Shown: positions 34,925 through 43,825, numbered from the stretch's first letter. The stretch is DNA of 64,000 bases from JAFAGX01 sp963759875 (GCA_963759875.1 CAVXBB010000015.1:558001-622000); one strand, 5' to 3'. Numbers and translations are program-made. The notes: generated by a model not told the origin, from the sequence alone.

Positions 34925-35515
34925 TCAAGAGGAATCTTTAATTTGATAAGGCGCTCCGGCGCCCGCATCCTGCAGGCCCTTCGCGGCGCTGACGTACGCC
35001 TTGAGAGTTGCCGTGTCGAAAAGAACGAACCGGACCAGAGTTACGTTGGTTGCCGAACGCAATGCCTTGGTCACCGAGGAGACCGCAATATTTGCGGCTT
35101 CCTCAACGGGATAGCCGTACGCTCCAGTCGAAATCGCGGGGAACGAAAGCGACTTGATGCCCTGTTCGTCCGCGAGCCGGATGCACTCACGATGGCAGCT
35201 CGCAAGTGTCTCAGCTTCACCGCGTTTCCCACCGGAATAGACAGGGCCGACGGTGTGGATCACATTTCGCGCGGGCAGACGTCCTCCGGTTGTGATAACA
35301 GCTTCGCCAGCCGGTAAGCGTCCGATCTCAGCCACAATACGTTTGCACTCGGCCAGGATCGCGGGTCCACCGGTGCGATGAATCGCGCCATCCACGCCAC
35401 CACCGCCCAGGAGCGATGAATTTGCGGCATTCACAATGGCATCGGTGGTTTCTTTGGTGATGTCGGCGGGACCGTGGAATTCAATCGTCTTGCCGGCTTC
35501 GAGCAATAGCCGCAT
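34925..35515 (-). CDS. Macro-domain O-acetyl-ADP-ribose deacetylase-like protein
   Basis: 196 aa, one macro domain. The ADP-ribose loop signatures are complete: IVNAANSSLLGGGGVDGAIH near 28-47 and SFPAISTGAYGYP near 123-135. Members remove ADP-ribose from proteins or deacetylate O-acetyl-ADP-ribose. Single gene at the edge of the repeat island. Cytosolic. Confidence 0.9.
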   Translation of the reverse strand: MRLLLEAGKTIEFHGPADITKETTDAIVNAANSSLLGGGGVDGAIHRTGGPAILAECKRIVAEIGRLPAGEAVITTGGRLPARNVIHTVGPVYSGGKRGEAETLASCHRECIRLADEQGIKSLSFPAISTGAYGYPVEEAANIAVSSVTKALRSATNVTLVRFVLFDTATLKAYVSAAKGLQDAGAGAPYQIKDSS

Positions 35516-35574
35516 ACAAAGCGGCAGTTTACGAAAAGTAGCCGAGGGAATGCAAAAAGCGCTCGAACGGGTGG

Positions 35575-35607
35575 CCCAGCCTTCCGCGTTCTTTGCGGAG
35601 GCTGGGG
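35575..35607. repeat. REP palindrome, downstream flank of the RAYT gene
   Basis: Imperfect palindrome, arms CCCAGCCT..CCGC and GCGG..AGGCTGGGG around a 7-nt loop. It is the reverse complement of the copies at 36197-36229 and 37433-37465, so the RAYT gene is bracketed by inverted copies. Confidence 0.85.
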
Positions 35608-35610
35608 CAG

Positions 35611-36147
35611 TTACGCTGAGTCGCGCCGGCCCATCGTCGGATAGATCTCCAACTGCTCACGTCTTCGTGCGGTCCATCGTGACTCGATCTCTACGACCCC
35701 ATCCTCGCCGGTCAGATAATGACGAAAGCTGCTCCACCCCCAATCCTCTGGCGAGGCGACGAATCCGCGCTCCACCGGATTGCGGTGCAGATATCGCAGC
35801 TTTTCCAGGCGCTTGTGCTCGCTCCAAACGTTGAAATCGTAATATCGCGGCTGCCAGAACGGCGTGTTGGCTTGCTTGCGCAGCTTTTGCGACACGCGTT
35901 GCTTGAACATCTGCAGGGCGACCCGGAGTGTGCCTCGCTCCGGCTCGCTGATGAGAAGATGCAGGTGTTCGGGCATTACGACGTAGCCGATGACGTAGAA
36001 ACCGTACCAGCGCCGTGTCTGTTCCAAGGCGCTGACGACCACATCCCGGGAACCTGCAGTGCTGAGCAGAGGAACCCGATGGTAGCAACTGAACGTGATG
36101 AAGTGAAGATCGCGAGTTTGCTGATATCGTTTCAGGCCCCAGGGCAT
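35611..36147 (-). CDS. REP-associated tyrosine transposase (RAYT, Y1/IS200-like)
   Basis: 178 aa from ATG at 36147 (MPWGLKRYQQTRDL); an upstream Met at 36210 would lie in the flanking repeat. Y1 HUH endonuclease features: HFITFSCYHRVPLL, the HUH pair in MPEHLHLLI at about residue 58-66, and the catalytic Tyr in KLRYLHRNPVERGF. RAYTs cut and join single-stranded REP DNA and are bracketed by REP sequences, as here. No sign of a second IS gene (no TnpB). Confidence 0.9.
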   Translation of the reverse strand: MPWGLKRYQQTRDLHFITFSCYHRVPLLSTAGSRDVVVSALEQTRRWYGFYVIGYVVMPEHLHLLISEPERGTLRVALQMFKQRVSQKLRKQANTPFWQPRYYDFNVWSEHKRLEKLRYLHRNPVERGFVASPEDWGWSSFRHYLTGEDGVVEIESRWTARRREQLEIYPTMGRRDSA

Positions 36148-36148
36148 A

Positions 36149-36348
36149 CGGGGAGAATAGGAGAGTGAGACGTGGTCGGCTGTGATGATCGAACATCCCA
36201 GCCTCCGCAAAGAACGCGGAAGGCTGGGGCACCCGCGTGGTTTTCGGCACGGGTGAAGCCGTGCCCTTTCACGATCCGTTCAATGCATAGATCCTTCGTT
36301 GGGAGTCGGTCGGGAAGCGACCGACTCCGCCGCCTCAGGATGACAGCG
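36149..36348. repeat. 200-bp direct repeat, copy 1 (upstream of RAYT)
   Basis: Starts 2 bp before the RAYT start codon. It contains a REP palindrome (36197-36229), a GAGTCGGTC..GACCGACTC inverted repeat and ends with CTCAGGATGACAGCG. The same 200 bp, about 97% identical by eye, recurs at 37385-37584 without the transposase gene. Its right end overlaps the 3' end of the nuclease reading frame. Confidence 0.9.
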
Positions 36349-36884
36349 CTTTTTGTTTGCTGGGTAGGTGATCTGATAATGGGCAGGATGAACAGAGGCG
36401 TGGGACGGAAATTTCGGGGCGGGAAGGGCCGTGGCGAGGGCAGGCCATGAGGCACCAGGCGTCGCGAAAGCGCTCGAAGCGGCCGCGGCTGTGGGGAGTG
36501 CCGGGATAGAGATGAATTTTGACGGCGGAGGTGAGGACGCGGACCGGGATTATGTACCAAGCATCTCGGGGCACGACATAAGCCACCAGGACATCGATCT
36601 CACGAGAGGTGTAGATCTTTTTCCTGTAAGCGCTGCTGCAATGGCTGGGCTGAATGTAATAACTACGTCTGCGTTTGACGGGAGTCTCAGTAGATTTGAC
36701 TTGCACGCGCCAGAGATGGCAGCCGGAATCGAGGATGAAGTCGTAAGGCTCGACTTCGCCATAGGGTTTGGTCACACCGAAGCCAAGCTCGGCGGCTTTG
36801 TGCATGAAGGCGAGTTCGGAAATGTGTCCGCGGCGCTTGCCGTTGTGGAGATTTGGGTTGATCTCCCACCCTGATGTCGCGCAT
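36335..36884 (-). pseudogene. PD-(D/E)XK homing-type nuclease (I-Ssp6803I-like), 5' frame break
   Basis: The frame from Met at 36805 gives 156 aa beginning inside the domain. Reading further upstream without a stop adds the conserved N-terminal part (GWEINPNLHNGKRRG), but no start codon follows in that frame; an ATG at 36884 is one base out of frame, joined through an ATCA run near 36871-36874. The core is YDFILDSGCHLWRVQVKST, giving the D...QxK active-site pattern of the PDDEXK_11 family, first known from a cyanobacterial group I intron. The C-terminal 50 residues run into the repeat and look non-native. Either a broken gene or one sequencing indel; the 5' end merges with a palindromic repeat. 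Confidence 0.65.
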
Positions 36885-36910
36885 AGCGCGTCCGTTAGGA
36901 TGGGGTGCCC
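36867..36910. repeat. CCCACCC-type palindromic repeat, copy 1
   Basis: Arms CCCACCCT and AGGATGGGG enclose a variable centre. It is similar over its whole length to 37217-37266 and covers the presumed 5' end of the nuclease gene. Confidence 0.7.
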
Positions 36911-36927
36911 GCGCGAGTGTTCCTATA

Positions 36928-36970
36928 CCCAGGTTAGCTCGCGAGACCGCTTGCCGAACGTGGGCCACCC
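36928..36970. repeat. CCCAGGTT palindromic repeat, copy 1
   Basis: 43 bp, arms CCCAGGTTAGC and a degenerate CGAACGTGGG, tail CCACCC. Copy 2 is better preserved. Confidence 0.8.
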
Positions 36971-37216
36971 GAGTGTTTTTATTCATGTGGAAAGCAAAAG
37001 GCGCGGTCGGATGACCTGCGCCTTGGAAATTTTCTCTTCTATTTTCAGATTAGCATTTTTGGGTGGGGCATTATGACAGGTTTCGCAGATTTATTTTGTC
37101 CAAAGAAAGAAGCAGTTAGGCGGAATTTGGTGATGTGTAGGGCTTGACAAGAATTGTGTAGTGGGGGGCGAAATGGGTCAGAGTGAGAAAATTCCCGGAA
37201 TGGAAGGGTCGTTCAC

Positions 37217-37266
37217 TCCCACCCTAACGTCGCCAAGAACGCTCGGTTAAGGGTGGGGCACCCCCG
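37217..37266. repeat. CCCACCC-type palindromic repeat, copy 2
   Basis: Arms CCCACCCTAA and TTAAGGGTGGGG with a 20-nt centre, then CACCCC. Same family as 36867-36910. Confidence 0.75.
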
Positions 37267-37332
37267 GGCACCTCGGCCTCAGGATGACAATTCGCTTGTA
37301 AGTGGTCAGTTCTTCAGTTCTCAGCACCTTCG

Positions 37333-37375
37333 CCCAGGTTAGCTCGCGAGAGCGCTCGCCGAACCTGGGCCACCC
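37333..37375. repeat. CCCAGGTT palindromic repeat, copy 2
   Basis: 43 bp, arms CCCAGGTT and AACCTGGG around GAGCG-type inner pairing, tail CCACCC. Differs from copy 1 at a few positions, some of which restore pairing. Confidence 0.85.
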
Positions 37376-37384
37376 GCCACCCGC

Positions 37385-37584
37385 CGGGGAGAGTAGGAGA
37401 GTGAGACGTGGTCGGCTGTGATGATCGAACATCCCAGCCTCCGCAAAGGACGCGGAAGGCTGGGGCACCCGCGTGGTTTTCGGCACGGGTGAAGCCGGGC
37501 CCTTCCACGATCCGTTCAATGCATAGATCCTTCGTTGGAAGTCGGTAGGGAAGCGACCGACTCCGCCGCCTCAGGATGACAGCG
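37385..37584. repeat. 200-bp direct repeat, copy 2 (no transposase)
   Basis: Counterpart of 36149-36348, same length, offset 1236 bp. Differences include AAAGGACG for AAAGAACG and GGGCCCTTCC for GTGCCCTTTC. It may be a non-autonomous copy of the RAYT flank. Confidence 0.9.
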
Positions 37585-37613
37585 ACTGGAGTAATGGCGT
37601 GAGAGTCCCTGGA

Positions 37614-38825
37614 TTACTTCTTATCTGTCAAGGCTTCGACGCCGGGGAGCTTTTTGCCTTCGAGGAATTCGAGTGAAGCGCCACCGCCGGTAGAAATGTG
37701 AGTGATTTTGTCGGCGACGCCGGCGGCATGAACCGCGGAAACCGAATCTCCGCCTCCGACGATAGAGATTGCGCCGGGGTTATCCGCTACGGCGTGGGCA
37801 ATTTTGAAAGTACCTTTCGAAAATGGCGAAACCTCGAACACTCCCATGGGACCGTTCCAAACGATGGTTCGAGCGCGGGAGATTTCTTCGGAGTACACCT
37901 CGGCGGTTTGCGGCCCAATGTCGAGGCCCATCATGTTAGCGGGAATCGGCTGGTTCCCATTGATGGTGTGAACCACTGCATTGACATCGATGCGATCGGC
38001 GACCACATGGTCGAGAGGCAAAAGAAACTTTACTTTGTGGTTCTTTGCGTCCTGCAAAATCTGACGGGCGAGATCGAGTTTGTCATCTTCCACGCGAGAC
38101 TTTCCGACTTGCTTGCCCTCGGCTTTCAGAAATGTGTATGCCATCGCCCCGCCGATGATGAGGGTGTCCACTTTGTGCAACAGATTTTGAATGACGCCGA
38201 TTTTGTCGCTGACTTTGGCGCCGCCCAGGATGGCAACGAACGGGTCTTCCGGATGCTGCATGACGCGGCCCAGGTATTCGAGCTCTTTCTCCATCAGCAA
38301 TCCGGCCGCCGATTTTGAAACGAATTTTGTGATCCCAACCGTGGACGCATGGGCGCGATGAGCGGTGCCGAAAGCATCGTTAACGTAATATTCCGCGAGA
38401 CTGGCAAGCTGCCGGGAAAATTTCTCGTCGTTGGCTTCTTCTTCGGCGTGGAACCGCAGATTTTCGAGGAGAAGCGTTTGACCTTTTTCCAGTTTCCCGG
38501 CCATCTCCTCGGCTTCTACGCCAACGCAATCGGGGCAGAAACCGACGTTTTCGCCACGTGCCAGCTCGCGGTCCAGCAACATGCGGAGGCGCTCGGCAAC
38601 CGGCTTGAGACTCATCTTCGGATTGGGTTTGCCTTTGGGACGTCCGAGATGCGAGGCCAAGATGAGCCGGGCACCGTGGCGCAGAGCGTATTCGACAGTG
38701 GGCAGGGTTTCGCGGATGCGCGTGTCGTCCATAACACGACCGTCATCCAGCGGGACATTGAAATCCACGCGCATGAAAATGCGATGATCGTTGAGCGGCA
38801 GATCGCGAATGGAGAGTTTAGACAT
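37614..38825 (-). CDS. pgk: Phosphoglycerate kinase
   Basis: 403 aa from ATG at 38825 (MSKLSIRDLPL); 27 residues upstream belong to a repeat-like leader. RVDFNVPLDDG near residue 18, SHLGRPKGKPNPK with substrate-binding His/Arg, and the nucleotide-binding GGGDSVSAVHAAG near 365. Transfers phosphate from 1,3-bisphosphoglycerate to ADP. Follows gap on the same strand with a hairpin repeat between them. Confidence 0.97.
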   Translation of the reverse strand: MSKLSIRDLPLNDHRIFMRVDFNVPLDDGRVMDDTRIRETLPTVEYALRHGARLILASHLGRPKGKPNPKMSLKPVAERLRMLLDRELARGENVGFCPDCVGVEAEEMAGKLEKGQTLLLENLRFHAEEEANDEKFSRQLASLAEYYVNDAFGTAHRAHASTVGITKFVSKSAAGLLMEKELEYLGRVMQHPEDPFVAILGGAKVSDKIGVIQNLLHKVDTLIIGGAMAYTFLKAEGKQVGKSRVEDDKLDLARQILQDAKNHKVKFLLPLDHVVADRIDVNAVVHTINGNQPIPANMMGLDIGPQTAEVYSEEISRARTIVWNGPMGVFEVSPFSKGTFKIAHAVADNPGAISIVGGGDSVSAVHAAGVADKITHISTGGGASLEFLEGKKLPGVEALTDKK

Positions 38826-38880
38826 AGAAATTGTCTCGGTACCCGGACGCGGTGTACTCAGCAGAGCTTCGCTCCGCCTG

Positions 38881-38899
38881 GACGGGCGAGACGCCCGTC
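38881..38899. repeat. Small GC-rich hairpin between gap and pgk
   Basis: Perfect stem GACGGGCG / CGCCCGTC with a 3-nt loop AGA. It has no T-run, so more likely a small REP-type repeat or an mRNA processing/stability element between two co-transcribed genes than a terminator. Confidence 0.7.
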
Positions 38900-38918
38900 C
38901 CCACACAATTCGTTTGCT

Positions 38919-39929
38919 TTACAGGCCTTTCTTGCCGATGTAATCAATAAGGTCGCGAACCCGGCAGGAATAGCCCCATTCATTGTCGTACCACGAAATC
39001 ACTTTGACGAGGTTGCCCCCCACGACCATAGTCGACGGCGAATCCAAGATCGAAGAGCGGGCATCACCGCGGAAGTCGGCGGATACCAGTTCATGTTCTT
39101 CGTAACCGAGATAGCCTTTCAGCGGTCCTTCTTCCGACGCCTTCTTCATTGCGGCGTTCACTTCATCTTTGGAAGTTTTCTTTTCCACCAGCGCAACCAG
39201 ATCCACAACCGAAACGTTTGGAGTGGGCACGCGAACGGAAAAGCCGTCAAGCTTGCCCGCCAGTTCGGGAATGACCAGCTTTAATGCCTTCGCCGCGCCG
39301 GTGGAGGTTGGAATCATGGAGAGCGCGGCAGCGCGGGCACGGCGCAAATCTTTATGAGGAAAATCCAGAATCACCTGATCGTTGGTATAGGAGTGGATCG
39401 TCGTCATGGTCCCGCTGACGATCTTAAAGTTGTCATGCAAAACTTTGGCGATCGGCGCCAGGCAGTTGGTTGTGCAGGATGCGTTGGAAATGACGTGGTG
39501 TTTTGCGGGATCGTATACCTGATGATTGACACCTAACACAATCGTCACGTCTTCATTTTTCGCGGGTGCAGAAATGATGACTTTCTTTACTGGACCGCGA
39601 AGATGTTTTTTGGCGTCTTCGGCGTTGGTGAATCGACCGGTCGATTCCAACACAACTTGAGCGCCGACCGATTCCCACGGCAGCTTGGCCGGATCCTTTT
39701 CAGCAAAGACGCGAATGTTACGACCGTCGACTTGAATGCAATCGGCACCGGCAGTGATCTTGTGCGGCAGGTTACCGAGGATGGAGTCGTATTTGAGGAG
39801 ATGGGCGAGGGTTTTGGGATCGGTTAGATCGTTAACCGCAACGAATTCAAGATTGGGATCGTCGAGCGAAGCACGTAAGACGTTGCGACCAATGCGGCCG
39901 AATCCATTAATGCCAACTTTGATTGCCAT
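38919..39929 (-). CDS. gap: Glyceraldehyde-3-phosphate dehydrogenase
   Basis: 336 aa. NAD-binding GINGFGRIGRNVLRA at the start, the catalytic Cys in SNASCTTNCLAP near residue 152, and WYDNEWGYS near the C terminus. NAD-type by the Asp at the end of strand 2 (VAVNDLT). Forms a glycolytic pair with pgk. Confidence 0.97.
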   Translation of the reverse strand: MAIKVGINGFGRIGRNVLRASLDDPNLEFVAVNDLTDPKTLAHLLKYDSILGNLPHKITAGADCIQVDGRNIRVFAEKDPAKLPWESVGAQVVLESTGRFTNAEDAKKHLRGPVKKVIISAPAKNEDVTIVLGVNHQVYDPAKHHVISNASCTTNCLAPIAKVLHDNFKIVSGTMTTIHSYTNDQVILDFPHKDLRRARAAALSMIPTSTGAAKALKLVIPELAGKLDGFSVRVPTPNVSVVDLVALVEKKTSKDEVNAAMKKASEEGPLKGYLGYEEHELVSADFRGDARSSILDSPSTMVVGGNLVKVISWYDNEWGYSCRVRDLIDYIGKKGL

Positions 39930-40096
39930 AATGCCTCCGGAAAGAGATGAAGATACGAATGAAAAAAATGCAGGGAACCAGAACTAAAAATGTTAACAGG
40001 TAAAGCGGATGGGCGGCAAACGCAAGCCGCCATAAGATGCTTTCAGGTAATTTTCAGTTTCAAAACGGATGGGCGGAGGAAGCGAAGAAGTGGCTC

Positions 40097-40480
40097 CTAG
40101 GTGCAGTTCAAACTGGCTGTTCCGTTTACGTTCGTGGAAGTATTGCTGATCCCATTATTCACCGTAATCTGCAGATTCTGCGGTGCGGTTGCTGTAATCA
40201 TGACCTTGCCGGAGGCAATGCAAGTCGCGCTGCCGGTATTGCCATTGATGGTCGCAATCGCATTGTTCGAGGTTTTCCAACTGAGCCCGTCTGCAAGGTT
40301 TAGATCACGGCTGGTGTTATTGGTGAAATTGCCGGTGGCCGTAAACACTACGTCCTCATTCAGAGATGCCGCAGCGGTGCTGGGACTCACGGAGATGGTT
40401 TTCAGATTGGGATGCCCGGCGCCACAGCCGGCAGCAAGAATGGCAACAAAAATTACAAGCGCTATGGATGAAGTCTTCAT
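40097..40480 (-). CDS. Lipoprotein with Big2-like Ig domain
   Basis: 127 aa with lipobox LAAGC at residues 15-19. The mature part is one bacterial Ig-like domain (ISVSPSTAAASLNEDVVFTA, then WKTSNNAIATING and a final Cys). Common in Acidobacteriota as a small surface lipoprotein. No partner is evident. Confidence 0.7.
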   Translation of the reverse strand: MKTSSIALVIFVAILAAGCGAGHPNLKTISVSPSTAAASLNEDVVFTATGNFTNNTSRDLNLADGLSWKTSNNAIATINGNTGSATCIASGKVMITATAPQNLQITVNNGISNTSTNVNGTASLNCT

Positions 40481-40662
40481 GTGTGTCTCCGGAGGCGTTA
40501 GATAGGAGGGGTTGCAGCGTGGGTTGCTCCCCGGAGCGACAGGAAGGCTATCGAAGACAAGCTTGCGGCGAATATTAGGCTGATCTAAAGTTGCCCGGAG
40601 GAAAGAGTACAGCGGCGCTGTAATCCGGGCCGTCGGCTGAGCGCAATGTGGCTACAGAGTAC

Positions 40663-41115
40663 CTAGGCGATTGCGACCTCCTTAAAAACACGGGCGCTCT
40701 CGTATCCGGATGTGAGGTAGTAAATCGCTTTGTCAAAGAATTGATCCAGCAGGCGAAAGAGTTCCATCTCGGCAAAAAGCTCGACCGGCTTGGTCACAAC
40801 TCCCTCGTCTTGCAAGAACACCCAGAGTTGTTCCTTTGTGGCGTTGATGGCATACAACACGTGGCTGAGCGCGACCTGCTGTTTGGCGCGGCGCACTCCA
40901 ATCTCCGTGTAAGCGCGCTCGAGATCATGTTCTGTTTTGTAGAGCAGCCAGTCGGTGAGATTGCTGAAGATTTCGTAGCTTCTGGCTTCTAATTCCTCGC
41001 GCGGCACCTTGCGCAATTGCGAGCAAAAAGGATCGTTTTCAAGCCGGCGAGTCAATGCTTGGGAAAGGCGATCAGCATGACTCTCAATCAGGCGTACCAG
41101 CCGCATCGCGAGCAT
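40663..41115 (-). CDS. RsbRD N-terminal-type sensor domain protein
   Basis: 150 aa, all helical. Resembles the stand-alone RsbRD N-terminal (globin-like, non-heme) domain: LARLIESHADRLSQALTRRL-like opening and TDWLLYKTEHDLERAYTEIG, then LWVFLQDEGVV. In stressosomes this domain is joined to a STAS domain; none follows here. Function unclear. Confidence 0.55.
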   Translation of the reverse strand: MLAMRLVRLIESHADRLSQALTRRLENDPFCSQLRKVPREELEARSYEIFSNLTDWLLYKTEHDLERAYTEIGVRRAKQQVALSHVLYAINATKEQLWVFLQDEGVVTKPVELFAEMELFRLLDQFFDKAIYYLTSGYESARVFKEVAIA

Positions 41116-41250
41116 AGGGCACCTCCCCCGGTATCCGCTTCATTGTCTCTCGAACTGCAGAGTAGATGCTGTGACGTAGCGCACGAGCCGAGTTGGTGTC
41201 AGGACCGCAACAATATCTCGGCTGAAATCTAGCAGATAATACCTGGAAGC

Positions 41251-42420
41251 ATGATCTGTGAATGCATTGGCTCATTGGCCCTGGCGATTTGGATTTATTT
41301 GGTGTTCGCGCGCGGCGGATTCTGGCGAATGCGAATAGAGCAAGCACCCGCAAACGTCGGTGGATTGCAAGACTGCCGAATTGCCGTGATCGTGCCGGCG
41401 CGCGATGAAGCGCGGGTGATTGCGCAGGCAATCCGGTCCCTGCTGGCTCAGGATTACGCTGGATTACTTCAGATAGTTCTCGTCGATGACCACAGCTCCG
41501 ATGGCACTGCGGGAATTGCACGACATGCAGCCGAACAGACCGAACACCCTGACCGGCTGACGATTGTTCAAGCTGGTCCGCTGCCCGACGGCTGGACGGG
41601 GAAACTCTGGGCGTTGTCGGAAGGAGTGCGCGCCGCGCACGTGTTCGCTCCTGATTATTACTGGTTCACTGATGCAGATATTGTGCATGAGCCTGGAAAT
41701 CTAAATCAGTTAGTCAATCGCGCCGAATCAGGTAAGTTCGACCTCGTCTCGCTCATGGTTGAATTGCGATGTGAAGCATTTGCGGAGCGAATGCTAATTC
41801 CGGCATTTGTGTTTTTCTTCTTCATGCTGTATCCCCCGGCCTGGATCGGCTCCTCAAAAAAGCGCACCGCGGCCGCTGCTGGGGGCTGCATCTTAATTCG
41901 TTCCGGCGCGCTGGGAAAAATCGGAGGGGTTGCTGCGATTCGCAATGAACTTATCGACGACTGTGCATTAGCGAGAGCTGTGAAAGGAGACAGCGGGCGA
42001 GTTTGGCTCGGGCTTACATCGAAGGCGGAGAGTATACGCAGTTATCAGAGTTTCGGCGAAATCGGCAGAATGATCGCACGCAGCGCCTTTACACAACTGC
42101 ATCATTCGACCTTGCTGCTGTTGGCTGTAGTTTGCGCAATGGCGATCACTTTCATTGCGCCTGTAACGCTGCTCGGTTTTGGCCGCTGGCCCGCAGCTTT
42201 GGGCTTCGCTTCCTGGGCGCTGATGTCGATCGCATATTGGCCGACCCTGCGCCTGTACCGGCTCTCACCAACATGGGCACCGCTGTTGCCGATAATGGCG
42301 GTGTTTTACATCGGCTCAACCATCTACTCAGCTTGCCAATATTGGACAGGGCACGGTGGCATCTGGAAGGGGCGCTTGCAGGACCTTGCTGCAAGCAGTA
42401 AGACAGCCCATCATTCGTGA
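41251..42420 (+). CDS. hpnB: Hopanoid-associated GT2 glycosyltransferase HpnB
   Basis: 389 aa. N-terminal helix, GT2 domain (AVIVPARDEARVIAQAIRSL, VLVDDHSSDGTAG, FTDADIVH) and three to four C-terminal helices. HpnB-specific stretches are GPLPDGWTGKLWALSEG, IPAFVFFFFMLYPPAW and ELIDDCALARAVK. It is thought to act in hopanoid head-group modification or a linked sugar transfer. No squalene-hopene cyclase or other hpn gene is in the window. Confidence 0.88.
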   Translation: MICECIGSLALAIWIYLVFARGGFWRMRIEQAPANVGGLQDCRIAVIVPARDEARVIAQAIRSLLAQDYAGLLQIVLVDDHSSDGTAGIARHAAEQTEHPDRLTIVQAGPLPDGWTGKLWALSEGVRAAHVFAPDYYWFTDADIVHEPGNLNQLVNRAESGKFDLVSLMVELRCEAFAERMLIPAFVFFFFMLYPPAWIGSSKKRTAAAAGGCILIRSGALGKIGGVAAIRNELIDDCALARAVKGDSGRVWLGLTSKAESIRSYQSFGEIGRMIARSAFTQLHHSTLLLLAVVCAMAITFIAPVTLLGFGRWPAALGFASWALMSIAYWPTLRLYRLSPTWAPLLPIMAVFYIGSTIYSACQYWTGHGGIWKGRLQDLAASSKTAHHS

Positions 42421-42552
42421 TGCCGAGAATCTGCGCACAAAATAATGCAACCCACTTACATTTCTTGTGCATCCAGAGTACGTAGCTATATCACCGACAA
42501 ATTGTCTCGCAGTGGGAGGATGTGATATCGGCTAAACGAAAGTGAGGATGCG

Positions 42553-43479
42553 GTGAAAAGGCGAATCATTTTTTCTGCGGTTCTCGTTTTAGTCACAACT
42601 GTTTACGGGTTGTGCCAGTCTTCGCCGAACGGTGCTCCGGTTCACATGGTGGTCACTGTCGAAGCCCGCCACGGCAATAACCCTCCAGAAATTACGCAGC
42701 AAGACGTGATGGTTTACCAGGGACATACTCGGGACCAAGTCACAGATTGGATACCGGCCAAAGGCGACCACGCAGCCTTGGAGTTCTTTGTCTTGATCGA
42801 TGATGGGGCTAGCCTCGCCCTAGGCTCGCAGATAGAGGATATTCGACAGTTCATCATGGCGCAACCAGAGGCGGCAAAGGTGGGCGTCGCTTACATGCAG
42901 AACGGCGTGGCGCAAGTGGTGCAGAATTTAACCAGCGACCATGCGCAGGCGGCGAAATCGGTGCGGCTGCCAATGGGCTTAATGGGCGCTGATTCCAGTC
43001 CATATTTTTCGCTGCAGGATTTAATCAAGCGTTGGCCTCAGGGGACTGCACGCCGCGAGATTTGCATGATCTCGGATGGAGTAGATTGGTTTGGTGGGAC
43101 AATGTCCGATGATCCGTACGTAAGCTCTGCCATTAGCGATGCCCAAAAAGCGGGAGTTATCGTTTATGCCATCTACATGCCGGGCCGCGGGCACGAAGTT
43201 CACAGCTACTGGCGCTGGTACTGGGGGCAATACTATCTCTCGGAGCTGGCCGATGAGACCGGCGGTGAATCGTATTACATCGGGTTTACGGGTGCGGCGG
43301 TGAGTTTTGCTCCATACTTCGAGCAGATAAATCAGCGCTTGAATAATCAGTACTGGTTGGGCTTTCTGCCAAAACCGGAAAAGAAGGCCGGATTGCAACG
43401 GATCCGGTTGCAGACCGAGGTGCCGAACGCCGAGCTGATCTCAGCTTCTCAGGTTTTCGTCCCGGCAACCCCGCACTAA
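42553..43479 (+). CDS. Exported VWFA-related domain protein
   Basis: 308 aa from GTG with a GAGG site. Signal peptide to about residue 22. It is the short acidobacterial VWFA-type protein: EITQQDVMVYQGHTRDQVTD, then ALEFFVLIDDGASLALGSQ in place of the canonical DxSxS (here DDGAS) and ICMISDGVDWFGG near residue 178. The MIDAS is therefore incomplete or altered. Role unknown, possibly surface or periplasmic protein binding. Confidence 0.75.
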   Translation: MKRRIIFSAVLVLVTTVYGLCQSSPNGAPVHMVVTVEARHGNNPPEITQQDVMVYQGHTRDQVTDWIPAKGDHAALEFFVLIDDGASLALGSQIEDIRQFIMAQPEAAKVGVAYMQNGVAQVVQNLTSDHAQAAKSVRLPMGLMGADSSPYFSLQDLIKRWPQGTARREICMISDGVDWFGGTMSDDPYVSSAISDAQKAGVIVYAIYMPGRGHEVHSYWRWYWGQYYLSELADETGGESYYIGFTGAAVSFAPYFEQINQRLNNQYWLGFLPKPEKKAGLQRIRLQTEVPNAELISASQVFVPATPH

Positions 43480-43597
43480 ACCGCGATGCGGAAATCGCAT
43501 TCTCGGATGTATGAGGCTGTAGTTTCTCGCGACAATTTAATTTAGTTTAATTGGGGAAAAAACTGTAGATTGTGCTCTGGATCGACGGTATATTGGG

Positions 43598-43825
43598 TTG
43601 GTGAATTACCCGACGCCAACATCGCAAGCCATTTTCACTGCGCCTCTTCTGCAAATTGAACCTGCGTGCGACTGTGACGGCTCTGCCTGCCACCAGCCTT
43701 TATTCGATGAGGACGGCGGTCTACACTACGTGGCGCCGCATTGCCATTTAATCGAGTTGGACGCGAAAGGTTCGCGGTGCTACGCGGTATTCTGCGATTT
43801 TCCTGCTGTGACGTCGAAACTGTAG
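43598..43825 (+). CDS. Possible small Cys/His-rich protein
   Basis: 75 aa from TTG (or 74 from the following GTG). It has five Cys and three His in EPACDCDGSACHQPLF and YVAPHCHLIELD, suggesting metal binding. No strong ribosome site and no family I recognise, so it may not be real. Confidence 0.35.
   Translation: MVNYPTPTSQAIFTAPLLQIEPACDCDGSACHQPLFDEDGGLHYVAPHCHLIELDAKGSRCYAVFCDFPAVTSKL

Larger units (their letters stand above)
36885..37613. other. Non-coding repeat island
   Basis: About 730 bp without a supported gene. It holds two copies each of the CCCAGG palindrome (36928-36970, 37333-37375), one CCCACCC palindrome, the second 200-bp repeat and two CTCAGGATGAC words. An unrelated AT-richer tract lies at about 37010-37160. 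Confidence 0.75.

Noticed and set aside
35575..37584. CRISPR array in the repeat island
   Set aside because: Repeats are palindromes of different lengths with irregular spacing and a transposase, not regular repeat-spacer units, and no cas genes are present.
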